A DNA stretch of 64,000 bases from Okeania sp. SIO3I5 (lineage in GTDB: Bacteria; Cyanobacteriota; Cyanobacteriia; Cyanobacteriales; Microcoleaceae). The translations under genes and the position numbers were made by a program. The stretch lies in contig NZ_JAAHHT010000026.1 in the NCBI RefSeq assembly GCF_010672085.1, positions 46,998-110,997 on the forward strand, in the 5' to 3' direction. Below are positions 39,697 through 48,400 of the stretch, one piece after another (the stretch's first letter is position 1; every line of letters starts with the position of its first letter). The notes under the pieces are model-generated. The model did not search any database. It was not told the DNA's origin and was given only the letters and a program-made list of their open reading frames with translations.

Positions 39697-40152
39697 AAAA
39701 AATCAGTTTATTACTTATGAGTTTGATCTGACACAATCCCCTTCTCCAGAATGGGTGGCGAACTACCCCATAGTTCCTGAAAACACCAGACCATTTTGAA
39801 GAAAATACACCTCGTCTATTTCTATGCCAACAGAAGAAATTAATAATAATTATAGTGTTAGTGGCGTGTCACTGCCATCTCCTCTATAGTTATTATTAAT
39901 ATCTTAATATACTTAGTAAAGAATCCCAATCTTTGTATCAATTATATATTTTTTTCCTCGTATAATACAATACCATGTCCGGATAAGAGCGTGATAAAAA
40001 CACTTCTTTCTCCTGGTACATTCTTTTCTCCAGTCTCGAGTCTCGAGTCTCCTGACTCCTCCCTAATTATTTATAACTATTCAACGGGACATGATATAAC
40101 TAGCAAATTGCGCTATCCTAGTTATTGGTAATTAATTTTTCAGAGGATAGAG
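39697..40152. other. 0.45-kb gap before the toxin-antitoxin pair
   Basis: Holds the ATATCATG-family element at 39970-40097. The antitoxin promoter must lie in the last ~55 bases, just outside the element. Confidence 0.5.
39970..40097. mobile_element. MITE-like element, ATATCATGTYCGG family, copy 3
   Basis: 128 bp from ATACCATGTCCGGATAA to TATTCAACGGGACATGATAT, with GTCTCGA and CTGACTC heptamers (about 40035-40058) inside. It lies ~55 bp upstream of the antitoxin ATG. Confidence 0.8.
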
Positions 40153-40380
40153 ATGACAAATTTGGAGCAAGCAGTTTTAGAAAGATTGCGAAATTTACCC
40201 CCCCACCAACAGCAAGAACTTTTAGATTTTGCTGATTTTTTACAGCATAAAACAAGCTTTAAGCGACCTCGGATCGATGTTAAGGGACTCTGGACTAATT
40301 TAGATATTGATATTAGCGAAGAGGATATTAGTCAAGCGAGGCAAGAAATGTGGGCAAATTTTCCCAGGGATGATTTTTAA
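40153..40380 (+). CDS. DUF2281/VapB-type antitoxin
   Basis: A 75-residue protein starting MTNLEQAVLERLRNLPPHQQ and containing QELLDFADFLQHK, the DUF2281 core found in cyanobacterial VapB-like antitoxins. The acidic C-terminus (DIDISEEDISQARQEMW) is suited to wrapping a PIN toxin. A GAGGATAGAG ribosome-binding region precedes the ATG. Its stop overlaps the toxin start (TAATG), the usual translationally coupled antitoxin-toxin arrangement. Confidence 0.85.
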   Translation: MTNLEQAVLERLRNLPPHQQQELLDFADFLQHKTSFKRPRIDVKGLWTNLDIDISEEDISQARQEMWANFPRDDF

Positions 40381-40801
40381 TGACAGCAGTTATCGCAGAT
40401 ACTCATACAATTATCTGGTATCTAAACCAGTCATTTCAGTTATCAGTTATCAGTTATCAGTTATCAGTATCTCTTCGGCTTTAAATACTGCTGTTTTCGA
40501 GCAAAATTGCATTTATGTTTCTGCCATTTCTGTCGTTGAAATTGCTTATTTAGTGGAACGATCTCGGTTGCCCGAAGAAGCTCTAACCCTATTAGTTGAT
40601 ACTTTTTCTAATCCTGATACTGCTTTAGAGATAGTTCCTTTAAATTTGGCGATCGCTCGTACTGTACGGCAGATTCCTCGGAATGTTGTTCCAGATATGC
40701 CAGATAGAATTATTGCTGCAACAGCGTTCTACTTAAACCTACCTTTGGTGACTCGGGATCTCCAGATTCAAAGGTTAACTGAAATTCAGACAATCTGGTA
40801 A
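40380..40801 (+). pseudogene. VapC-like PIN-domain toxin interrupted by a heptamer array (possibly phase-variable)
   Basis: The ATG at 40380 opens MTAVIADTHTIIWYLNQ, the PIN N-terminus with the first catalytic Asp. A GTCATTT-(CAGTTAT)4 insertion at 40431-40470 then forces a stop near 40494. The rest of the toxin continues in another frame: SSALNTAVFEQNCIYVSAIS ... VVEIAYLVERSRLPEEALTL ... DMPDRIIAATAFYLNLPLVT. The frames differ by 2 mod 3, so gaining one heptamer or losing two would rejoin them. All expected PIN acids (D7, the E in VEIAY, D in DMPDR, TRD) survive. As sequenced it is off; permanent loss and reversible switching are both possible. Confidence 0.8.
40431..40470 (+). repeat. CAGTTAT heptamer array inside vapC
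   Basis: TCATTT followed by four perfect CAGTTAT units (40437-40464) and a partial one. The same GTCATTTCAGTTATCAG opening marks the dispersed repeats near 8652, 16611 and 21211, here without their CCCCTTAAAAGGGG hairpin. Confidence 0.9.
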
Positions 40802-40991
40802 TTTCCGTCAAATTTATACTCGGCACGGAAAGGAATTACGCTTCTCAGACTCAAAAATAGGATTTTTCTTCGAGTCAAAAAACGTAATTCTTGCCCGTGT
40901 AAAGTATATTTTCGTTTTTTAAAATAAAAATATGATTATAATCTTAGACTAAAAGCTAAATAGTCATCAAAGTAAAAATAAACATAAAAAT

Positions 40992-42101
40992 ATGGAACTT
41001 TTGGCCTCTTGGCATCAATCAATTACATCAAGCTGGCAGAACCTGACAAGAATTATTCAACCTTTGGCCTTTGCAGCCATTGTTGGCTTTGCCTGCAATT
41101 GGCTAGGAGTTCCTGTAGCATGGTTACTTGGGCCTCTATTAGTTGGCATTACTTATGCTTGTATTCAGGATAATCCCAAACCTCTCCCTTCTGATTTTAT
41201 TAAGGTTGGCAAGGCAATTATCGGACTTTACTCAGCATCCAGATTTTCTCCAGATACACTAATGTTAGCAACAACCCACGCCATACCTGTAATCTTGTGT
41301 ATTTTAGGAACGGGTGCTTTAAGTATGTTTAATGGCTACTTACTGTACAAATGGGGTGGAGTCAATAAATTAACAAGTTTTTTAGGAGCTATTCCCGGTT
41401 CAGCTACTACCTTAGCTATAATGAGCGAAGAGTATGGAGCAGAACCAATAACAGTCACTGTACTTCAATATATCCGCATGGTTGTTGTGGTACTAACCAT
41501 ACCCACAACTGTTACTCTCCTGTTTCCGAATAACGTCGTAGAACCAATAATGACCGCACAATCGACAGTTAACGATTCTACGGTCTCAATATTCTTGAAT
41601 TTACCTGTATTGGCTGGATGTTGTATTTTGGGAATTCTACTTGGTAAGTGGCTCAAGCTGCCTACAACCGGATTTTTAGGTGCCTTTTTAGTAGGACTAT
41701 TATTATTTTGGAATTTGCCTGGCTTGTTTTTCGTGCCCCATTGGTTGTGGGTTTTTGCATTGATGTTAGTTGGACTTTCCATCGGTTGGAGATTTAATCT
41801 ACAAGCAGTACGCCAGCTTTGGCAAGCCGTATTACTGGAAATTATTCTTGTTATTGTACTGATGTTATCTTGTCTTGTTATTGGATATCAATTTCACTTG
41901 ATAACTAAAATAGACCTAATAACAGCAATTCTTGGTTTTACACCGGGAGGACTGGAAGCTATGATTGCCACAGCTAATCAGTTAGGAGGAAATACGGGAA
42001 TGGTGTTAGCAGTACAAATAACACGGCAAATGTTGATTTTATTGGGTCTTTATCTATTCGGATTTACACAAAATAGAAGCACAAAACAGTCTGAGACATA
42101 G
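40992..42101 (+). CDS. AbrB-family membrane permease
   Basis: A 369-residue integral membrane protein of the AbrB (PF05145, formerly ammonia monooxygenase-like) family, unrelated to the AbrB DNA-binding fold. About ten hydrophobic segments form two repeated halves, each opening with a conserved motif (NWLGVPVAWLLGPLLVGITY and KLPTTGFLGAFLVGLLL), plus GAIPGSATTLAIMSEEYGAE and LGFTPGGLEAMIATANQLGG, the paired P-G-x motifs of the family. Substrate unknown. No neighbour in operon; a G-rich 9-mer array follows directly. Confidence 0.88.
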   Translation: MELLASWHQSITSSWQNLTRIIQPLAFAAIVGFACNWLGVPVAWLLGPLLVGITYACIQDNPKPLPSDFIKVGKAIIGLYSASRFSPDTLMLATTHAIPVILCILGTGALSMFNGYLLYKWGGVNKLTSFLGAIPGSATTLAIMSEEYGAEPITVTVLQYIRMVVVVLTIPTTVTLLFPNNVVEPIMTAQSTVNDSTVSIFLNLPVLAGCCILGILLGKWLKLPTTGFLGAFLVGLLLFWNLPGLFFVPHWLWVFALMLVGLSIGWRFNLQAVRQLWQAVLLEIILVIVLMLSCLVIGYQFHLITKIDLITAILGFTPGGLEAMIATANQLGGNTGMVLAVQITRQMLILLGLYLFGFTQNRSTKQSET

Positions 42102-42618
42102 AAGTGTGGGGAGTGTGGGAGGTGTGGGAGGTGTGGGAGGTTGGTTCGTGTGGGAGGTGTGGGAGGTGTGGAAAGTACAGGACTCAAAAATATAGGGTTG
42201 TAAATATTCTCTGACGACAATGAATGAGCAATGCCTACTCCCCTACTTCCCTACTCCCTCTTTTCTGGAATATAGATACACTTAGGCTTCTATAGAATCT
42301 TGTCTGCTCATGCATGTTGGTATGCTTGAACTTTAGCGACTGAAAAGCTGGCACTTTTTTTATTCCAAAACAGCAGTGGGAGCATCTTGCTCCCGTGCCA
42401 GGGATTCCTTGTTCTTGAAAGGCAGAGAAACCGGGTTTGTCTCAAATACCCTTGTACGGACGTTGCTTGAGGATTAATGCGTTTTCCGTTCCGGAATGCT
42501 CCTATTCCATGTCGCGCAGCGTTAACGGAGTTGTGCTTTAGCAAAACGTCCCTACCATTAATCTCCCACAAACCCGGTTTCTGATAACGCTATCGGTATA
42601 GCGTTTCTCAAATTGGTA
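42102..42618. other. GTGTGGGAG 9-mer array and solo repeat ends
   Basis: At 42104-42172 there are about seven GTGTGGGAG nonamers (one variant GTTGGTTCGT). The rest has CCCTCTTTTCTGGAATAT near 42250, GAAACCGGGTTT palindromes near 42429 and 42570, and CACGGGAGCAAGATG-type sequence. No gene; a minus-strand open frame at 42308-42571 is not protein-like. Confidence 0.6.
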
Positions 42619-42805
42619 ATATCATGTCCGCTGGTATCGTTGGTGTAAACTCAAGGGTGAATTTTACCGGAAATTTAAGTTTTTTTTCTGGATCTTAAGT
42701 ATTCCTGCCAGTTAAGTGTTCCCTCCTCCCTGTTCCCTGTTCCCTGTTCCCTGTTCCCTGTTCCCTACCTTTGCTATACAATACCGATGCTACCGGACAT
42801 GATAT
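42619..42805. mobile_element. MITE-like element, ATATCATGTYCGG family, copy 4
   Basis: 187 bp from ATATCATGTCCGCTGGTATC to ACCGATGCTACCGGACATG and ATAT. The interior carries CCCTGTT heptamers (about 42729-42766). A solo left end ATCATGTCCGGTAGCATCG follows at 42929. Confidence 0.8.
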
Positions 42806-42823
42806 AAGATACAGTTTTATATC

Positions 42824-42930
42824 ATCAGGACTTACGCAAAGAAACCCGATTTCTAGGGTCAATCATTGTTTTTGACAATAAACATCTACGAGAAACCGGG
42901 TTTCTGGGTTCGCATGGCTTTAGTCCTAAT
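42824..42930 (-). mobile_element. MITE-like element, AGGACTTACGCAAAG family, copy 2 (inverted)
   Basis: 107 bp, an inverted copy of 3579-3684: ATCAGGACTTACGCAAAG at the left and CGCATGGCTTTAGTCCTAAT at the right, with GAAACCCGATTTCT and GAAACCGGGTTTCT palindromes. It sits only 18 bp from the preceding element. Confidence 0.8.
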
Positions 42931-43147
42931 CATGTCCGGTAGCATCGTTTGTGTATAGAATTACAGTGGTTTTCCTGCACGGTAGACCACAGTAGGGACG
43001 TTTTCCGCGCTTGAGCGGACATCTAAGGGCGAATGGCATTCGCCCCTACGAGCGAGCGCGACATGGAATAGGAGCATTCCCTATACGAAAACGCATTTTT
43101 GTTATGCAAGATCCCTACAGGGTTTTGGTTATATTGCTACAATCAAA

Positions 43148-44650
43148 TCAAAAAATTCCCTTAGCAGAATTCTCAATAAGATAGCCAGGCGATGCAATTA
43201 AATTTAATCGCATTAACTCTTCTGGAGCTAACTTCGGCAACTGTTGCACCAGAGTCAGAAAATCTTCTTGCTCTTTAGGATCAATAATTCCCTCAGTTAG
43301 AGTCTCGAACTTGCGAATATAATCAGGACGCCGAAACGGCCTCGCCCCATAAGAATGAGCATTAGCAACAGCCAGTTCATCCTCAATTTTAGAACCATCA
43401 TTAAAGAAAATCTCAACGCGAGCGCCAAATGCTCGTTCCTTCGGATCTCTACTATGATAACGTCGCGTCCATTCTGGATCTTCTAGCGTGCGTACCTTAT
43501 GCCAAAGGCGAACCGTATCCTCACGCTGTGCCCGTTCTGGAGTATAAGAATCAAAATGATGCCAGCGTCTGTCTTGCAGAGCAACAGCAAAAATATACGT
43601 AATCGAATGATCCAGGGTTTCCCGCGTCGCCTGGGGGTTCATCTTTTGCGGATCTCCCGAACCTGTACCGATGACATAATGAGTTTGATGACTGCCGTGA
43701 ATAACAATTTCTTTTATATTCTCGAAATCATCAATTTTTTCTCCCATCCGAAACGCTAAATCAATAAGTCCTTGGGCTTGATATTCTGCGGAATGTTCTT
43801 TGGTATAAGATTCCAGAATTGCTCGCTTTGCTTCCCCAGGTTCAGGAAGAGGCACTTCATATAGAGCATCTGGTCCGCTTAAAATCCAAGCAATAACACT
43901 GTCTTCACCTTCGTAAATTGGTGATGGCGAACCTTCTCCTCTCATGCAGCGATCGACAGCTTCGAGAGCATTTTTGCCAGCATAAGCAGGAGCATAAGCT
44001 TTCCAGCTTGAAATATCAGCTTTGCGAGATTGCCTAGTTGTAATCGTGGTATGAACTGCCTGCTGGATAGCTTGATAAATCGTTTCTGTATCTAATTCTA
44101 ACAGAGTACCAATTCCAGCAGCAACAGAAGGTCCCAAATGAGCTACATGGTCGATTTTGTGTTCGTGGAGACAAATTCCTTTAACTAAATCGATCTGAAT
44201 TTCATAGGCAGTTGCAATCGCCCGCGTCAGAGCTGCACCATTACAACCGCATTGTTGAGCCACTGCAATAATTGAGGCAATATTATCTCCTGGATGAGAA
44301 TAATCAGCAGCATGAAAAGTATCGTGAAAGTCTAGTTCCCTCACGGCTACACTATTTGCCCATGCAGCCCATTCTGCACATACTTTTGTTTCTGGGGGAA
44401 CGCCAAAGATAGTCGCACCATCATTGCGTAAGTGTGTTAGAGCTTGAGCGCGGGCTGTTTGCACTGAATGATAATTGAGAGCAGCACAGGCAGCGGCAGC
44501 ATTGTCTATGATGCGGTTGATAATCATTTCAACAACATCATCTTCAAGTGCAACTGGATCGGATGCTACTGCGGCAATTTTCCAAGCAAGTTGTTCTTCC
44601 TTGGGAAGATACTCTTTAGAGGGATAAGTTCGGACTTGATGAATTTTCAT
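43148..44650 (-). CDS. MmgE/PrpD-family dehydratase
   Basis: A 500-residue protein of the MmgE/PrpD family (2-methylcitrate dehydratase, cis-aconitate decarboxylase, iminodisuccinate epimerase). Diagnostic segments are [40 protein letters not shown] near 103-122, [20 protein letters not shown] and [20 protein letters not shown]. It is the last gene of a minus-strand series (CitE-like lyase, SDR, hydroxylase, PrpD), though a 440-bp gap with a MITE-like element separates it from the hydroxylase. The neighbours make a hydroxy-acid/CoA-thioester pathway plausible. The exact substrate is unknown; prpB and prpC are not here. Confidence 0.88.
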   Translation of the reverse strand: MKIHQVRTYPSKEYLPKEEQLAWKIAAVASDPVALEDDVVEMIINRIIDNAAAACAALNYHSVQTARAQALTHLRNDGATIFGVPPETKVCAEWAAWANSVAVRELDFHDTFHAADYSHPGDNIASIIAVAQQCGCNGAALTRAIATAYEIQIDLVKGICLHEHKIDHVAHLGPSVAAGIGTLLELDTETIYQAIQQAVHTTITTRQSRKADISSWKAYAPAYAGKNALEAVDRCMRGEGSPSPIYEGEDSVIAWILSGPDALYEVPLPEPGEAKRAILESYTKEHSAEYQAQGLIDLAFRMGEKIDDFENIKEIVIHGSHQTHYVIGTGSGDPQKMNPQATRETLDHSITYIFAVALQDRRWHHFDSYTPERAQREDTVRLWHKVRTLEDPEWTRRYHSRDPKERAFGARVEIFFNDGSKIEDELAVANAHSYGARPFRRPDYIRKFETLTEGIIDPKEQEDFLTLVQQLPKLAPEELMRLNLIASPGYLIENSAKGIF

Positions 44651-45091
44651 AATTTTTTTCGGCTGTGAAAGTCTAATTTAATTAATGTTTACCAACAGAT
44701 ATCTCTGGATAAAGAGGGAACAGGGAACAGGGAACAGGGAACAGGGAAATACAATTGATAATTTATGGATAGTAATTGACTTTATTTTTAATTTTCACGC
44801 TTATGTCTAATGGATAATTGATAATTAATCCCCAAAAGTTTAAAGCCTCTCTTTACCAATGAATAATTGATAATTAACAATTGATAATTAGAGATACTTT
44901 TTATTAATCAATAATTGATAATTAGAGATATAGCAATCAGTTGTGATTTGTGAGAATTTGTAATATTTTATCGTAGGATTTTGGTCTCCAAACATAAGCT
45001 AAGATAGGGTTTAGAGACCAAACCCCTACATTTTTTTCTCATATCTCATTCCTGATTGCTATAGTTTTCATTATCCATTATCCATTATCCA
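44651..45091. other. gap with GGGAACA heptamers and a MITE-like element
   Basis: About five GGGAACA heptamers at 44717-44748 inside a degenerate GACATCTCC-family element (about 44693-44807), TTGATAATTA direct repeats at 44815-44928, the element at 44930-45062 and TTATCCA heptamers at 45071-45100. Confidence 0.65.
44930..45062. mobile_element. MITE-like element, ATAGCAATCAG family
   Basis: 133 bp with terminal inverted repeats ATAGCAATCAG ... GTGAGAA / TTCTCATATCTCATTCCTG then ATTGCTAT, and an inner GGTTTAGAGACCAAACC / GGTCTCCAAAC inverted pair. The mini-elements in the 1886-2251 array share the same ends. Confidence 0.75.
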
Positions 45092-46102
45092 TTATCCATT
45101 AATTAACCTAGGTATTTGAGTAAGGAAGTTTGTCACTTTTCTATATGCTTGCACAAATGGATCGAAATAAAGCTGCCAGATATTATCGTAATCTTTTTGT
45201 TCGATTCCGACTGCAAAATATTCCCGGACTTTTGGAACGTAAAGCGTTCCAAATAAGTAGTCCCAAAATGAAAATATTAAAGCAAAATTTTTGTCAATAT
45301 GCTCTGCTTTTTTACTATGATGAATTTGGTGCATAGCTGGACTATTGAAAATATGATTTAAGTGCCAACCGTAGGAAATCCAAATATGAGAATGTCGCAG
45401 ATTAATCACGAACCGAAGCAAAAAGGTGGAAATCAGTAAACCAGCAATAGCGATCGCTTCTATTTCCTGATTTATACAGTAGCTGAATATTCCCATATAA
45501 ACTCCTAGAAACAATGCTCTAAAGATTTGCTTAAACGCTACATCAACTGGGTGATCTCGAAAGCCTGTCATGGGATTCAAACCCTCCGCTGAATGATGTA
45601 CCTTATGAAACTCCCACAGCAGCGGGATTTTGTGCAGAAGGTAATGAGAAAAAAAGGCACTAAAATCTAGCACCAGAACTGCCAAAATTGTATAGATAAC
45701 TTTGAGAGTCAATGTCACTTCTAGTTGACTTTCAACTGGTCCGAACCATCCCCGCAAATACTGGCTGAGGAAATGGGCCGTTATCTCCGATAAAGTAAAG
45801 AAAGCAGTCAGACTAACAATTATCTTGAATAAGCCATTTATCAGATAACACTGATAGTCTAAAATTGCCGATCGCTGAGTATAAAGAGATTTCGGAAAGC
45901 AATAACCTAATGCTTTTCTCAAATCAAAACCCATTGATTTTGACTCGCGGAGATAGTAAACCCCTAAAGCAACCAGAATAGTGAAGAGCGTATAACTCCA
46001 ATATAACCGATTACCGGGATTAACTACCGGAAAAGCAAGTAGAAACAATGCTTTCAATAAATCTGGAAGTTGCTGAATAAATTGTCCAACAGAATCAACC
46101 AT
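45092..46102 (-). CDS. sterol desaturase / fatty acid hydroxylase family membrane protein
   Basis: A 336-residue di-iron membrane protein. After three or four hydrophobic segments comes the His cluster: SHYLLHK, EFHKVHHSAEGLNPMTGFRD (HxxHH), then HSHIWISYGWHLNHIFNSPA and HQIHHSK. Family members hydroxylate or desaturate lipids, carotenoids or alkyl chains using O2. AGGAG lies 8 bases before the ATG. It follows the SDR gene by 30 bp on the same strand, so they are probably co-transcribed. Substrate unknown. Confidence 0.9.
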   Translation of the reverse strand: MVDSVGQFIQQLPDLLKALFLLAFPVVNPGNRLYWSYTLFTILVALGVYYLRESKSMGFDLRKALGYCFPKSLYTQRSAILDYQCYLINGLFKIIVSLTAFFTLSEITAHFLSQYLRGWFGPVESQLEVTLTLKVIYTILAVLVLDFSAFFSHYLLHKIPLLWEFHKVHHSAEGLNPMTGFRDHPVDVAFKQIFRALFLGVYMGIFSYCINQEIEAIAIAGLLISTFLLRFVINLRHSHIWISYGWHLNHIFNSPAMHQIHHSKKAEHIDKNFALIFSFWDYLFGTLYVPKVREYFAVGIEQKDYDNIWQLYFDPFVQAYRKVTNFLTQIPRLING

Positions 46103-46132
46103 ATCAATGCTCCTGAGATTATTATTAAACCA

Positions 46133-46888
46133 TCAGTATCGTAATGCTCCGCCATTGACATGAAGAGTCTGACCAGTGATAAAACTTGCTGCCTCAGACG
46201 CTAAAAAGACGCACATACTGGCAATCTCTTCTGGCAATCCCAAACGTCCTTGAGGAACAGTAGCAATCCTTTTGGCAGTTCTTTCCATGTCTGAGGAAGT
46301 ACCGTGACTCGTGTCTATAGGTCCGGGAACAATATGATTGACTGTTATTTTTTGTGTGGCTAATTCCACCGCTAAAGCTCTTGTCAGACCTAGCGCCCCC
46401 ATTTTGGAGGCACAAACGTGAGTCCATTCTGTTCTACCGATAAAAGCATTTAGTCCCGATACATTAATAATACGACCCCATCCAGTAGCTATCATACCAG
46501 GAACGACAGCCCGAGAACAGAAAAAGGGACCATCTAAGTTAACTCCCAGGACGCTGCGCCACTCCTCTGTTGTCATCTCGGTTATGGCACGCGATCGCCG
46601 TAATCCCGTATTATTGATCAGGATATTAATTGGACCAATTTCATCAGCAGCCTGTTTTACCATTGCCTGGACTTGGTTTTCATCACTAACATCGGCCAGG
46701 ATCGGTATGGCCTTTACTCCTAAAGCCTCCACTTCCTTAGCCGTAGATTCAGCTTCCTGGGCACTACTACGAGCATTTATAACTACAGAAGCACCCTGTC
46801 GCCCCAATTCCAAAGCGATCGCCCGACCAATATTTCTGCTCGAACCTGTGACTAAAGCCACTTTACCTTCTAAATTTGTTTGAGTCAT
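46133..46888 (-). CDS. SDR-family oxidoreductase lacking the usual catalytic tyrosine
   Basis: A 251-residue classical short-chain dehydrogenase/reductase by length and layout: cofactor loop TGSSRNIGRAIALELGRQGA at about 14-33, INNTG at 91-95, NVSG with the catalytic Ser144, and HVNGGALRY at the end. In the YxxxK motif the lysine is Lys162 but position 158 is Val (THVCASKMG), so the normal Tyr acid/base is missing. It may be inactive, use another residue, or belong to an HVxAxK-type subgroup. It lies 10 bp after the CitE-like gene and 30 bp before the hydroxylase gene, in one likely operon. Confidence 0.88.
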   Translation of the reverse strand: MTQTNLEGKVALVTGSSRNIGRAIALELGRQGASVVINARSSAQEAESTAKEVEALGVKAIPILADVSDENQVQAMVKQAADEIGPINILINNTGLRRSRAITEMTTEEWRSVLGVNLDGPFFCSRAVVPGMIATGWGRIINVSGLNAFIGRTEWTHVCASKMGALGLTRALAVELATQKITVNHIVPGPIDTSHGTSSDMERTAKRIATVPQGRLGLPEEIASMCVFLASEAASFITGQTLHVNGGALRY

Positions 46889-46898
46889 ATTTCCAGCG

Positions 46899-47873
46899 TT
46901 AAGAGTCTATTAGAGTGAAATAGCCTTGTCTCAAGTATTTCTTGATTTGGCGATCGGATGCTTTAAAAGCCGGCTTTCCCTTATATTCGCCACCGACTAC
47001 ATGAGCGTTAGTCTTGTCGCTACCCAAGAAAGACTCTAGGGTTGCTAGATGCTCTTCAATCTCTGCAATTGTGGGCGAAAAGACTAAATTTATTGATTCT
47101 AACTGTTTGGGATTTATGCACTTTTTGCCAGTAAAACCAAAGATATTACAGGACAGTTCTGCTTCTGTGCGAGAACTTTCTGGATCGTTAAATTTTGCCG
47201 AAACACTGTCAAATAACCCCAGTCCATACTTTTTGCCTGAGAGAGCAATCGTACCTAAAATTTGTTGGAACAGAGGACTTTTACAGGTAGAAATTCTCTC
47301 TACACCAATGTCGGTTGACATATCCCCGACCCCAAAACCAAGTGCATCCCGGTCTTTTCTTAGAACCTTAGCAATCTCGTCCACAGCATTGAGACCGGCA
47401 ATGGTCTCAATTGTAACGATGTAGTTCTTCTCTTCTCCAATTGCTTCCATCAGTCGGGCTATTTCGGCGCCCGATTCTCCTTTGGGAAGGGTGACAGAAT
47501 CAAAGGGAAATTGAGCGATCGCTTTGATGTCCTCTTTTAAATCATCAGGATCACCAGCATTAATTCTAACATTGTACTCAACTATTCCCGGCTTGGGAGG
47601 TATTTTGGCAATACTATCTCTTGCCACTTGCTTTTGACCAGTTGGAATGCTGTCTTCTAAGTCCCAGATAAAACCATCTGCTGGCACTTCATTATTGCCA
47701 ACTTTTTCTAGGTATCTAGGCCGATTTAGGGGAACAAACAGATGGGACCTTCTTTTGAATTCAGGTTTAAACTGGCTGTCGCAGCAATATCCTTTCAGAT
47801 ACTCATAAGTATTTTCGGATAAGCTGAACTTGTGGTTATACAGTATAAACTCAAGAGAAAATTTTGTCATCAC
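46899..47873 (-). CDS. CitE-like (HpcH/HpaI aldolase/citrate lyase family) CoA-ester lyase
   Basis: A 324-residue protein. The CitE core begins near residue 41 (RRSHLFVPLNRPRYLEKV) and includes DGFIWDLEDSIPTGQKQVAR (metal-binding Glu/Asp), NVRINAGD, VTLPKGES, IVTIETIAGLNAVDEIA, GFGVGDMSTDIG and KKCINPKQL. Family members cleave malyl-, citramalyl- or citryl-CoA. The first ~40 residues are an extension with no match I recognise. The start is GTG at 47873, with an ATG three bases later. It is the first gene of the minus-strand cluster. Confidence 0.85.
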   Translation of the reverse strand: MMTKFSLEFILYNHKFSLSENTYEYLKGYCCDSQFKPEFKRRSHLFVPLNRPRYLEKVGNNEVPADGFIWDLEDSIPTGQKQVARDSIAKIPPKPGIVEYNVRINAGDPDDLKEDIKAIAQFPFDSVTLPKGESGAEIARLMEAIGEEKNYIVTIETIAGLNAVDEIAKVLRKDRDALGFGVGDMSTDIGVERISTCKSPLFQQILGTIALSGKKYGLGLFDSVSAKFNDPESSRTEAELSCNIFGFTGKKCINPKQLESINLVFSPTIAEIEEHLATLESFLGSDKTNAHVVGGEYKGKPAFKASDRQIKKYLRQGYFTLIDS

Positions 47874-48378
47874 CCTTTACTTTACCAAGTAATCTAAACT
47901 TATAATCATATCATTACATTTTCTTTTTGCTCAAATTTAATCTTAATATAAATGTGATTAGATTTTTTATGATAATTATTCAACGGGATTTGATATAATG
48001 TTTGATTCTAGATTTTAGAAGTTGTTTATGGACAAACATGGATCATGGATAATGGATAATGGATAATGATAATTACCTCTCCCTTTTAGGGAGATGATTA
48101 GACATCTCCAGAAAAGAGGGAACAGGGAACAGGGAACAGGGAACAGGGAAGAATAATTGATAATTTTTGGATAAGAATTGATTTTACTTTTTATTTTTGG
48201 AGATGTCTATTGGCTAAAAGGAAAAGATTGATTTTTTTCCCCGGCGGTGTTGATGGCTGGTTTGGTGGCACCGGAGGCGGTGGTTAAGTTTGGGGATGTG
48301 GAGATTTCTGAGTTTACTGGTGCGGGTAGGGTTGATGCTGATGTGCGGGCAGCGTCCCCGGAGGGCGCTAAAGTCCTA
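47874..48378. other. gap with GGATAAT heptamers, a MITE-like element and a GC-rich patch
   Basis: Contains a solo ATTCAACGGGATTTGATAT end near 47979, GGATAAT heptamers at 48046-48068, the element at 48099-48209 and the patch at 48236-48400. No intact gene. Confidence 0.6.
48099..48209. mobile_element. MITE-like element, GACATCTCCAGAAAAGAGGG family, best copy
   Basis: 111 bp with TAGACATCTCCA / TGGAGATGTCTA terminal inverted repeats, GGGAACA heptamers (about 48118-48147) after the AGAAAAGAG left end, then GATAATTTTTGGATAAGAAT. Related ends occur at 25444-25552, 56319, 57652-57690, 59500-59550 and 63890. Confidence 0.8.
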
Positions 48379-48400
48379 CTACGAACCGGAGACGATCGGC
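48236..48400 (+). other. GC-rich coding-like patch of unknown origin
   Basis: On the plus strand an open frame reads AVLMAGLVAPEAVVKFGDVE ... RVDADVRAASPEGAKVLL. Base composition is clearly richer in G+C than the surroundings. It overlaps the 3' end of the NACHT gene on the other strand. It may be a fragment of transferred DNA or of a decayed gene; I do not recognise the family. Confidence 0.3.

Noticed and set aside
42308..42571. 87-codon minus-strand ORF
   Set aside because: Built from GAAACCGGGTTT palindromes and CATTCC-type repeats; composition is not protein-like.
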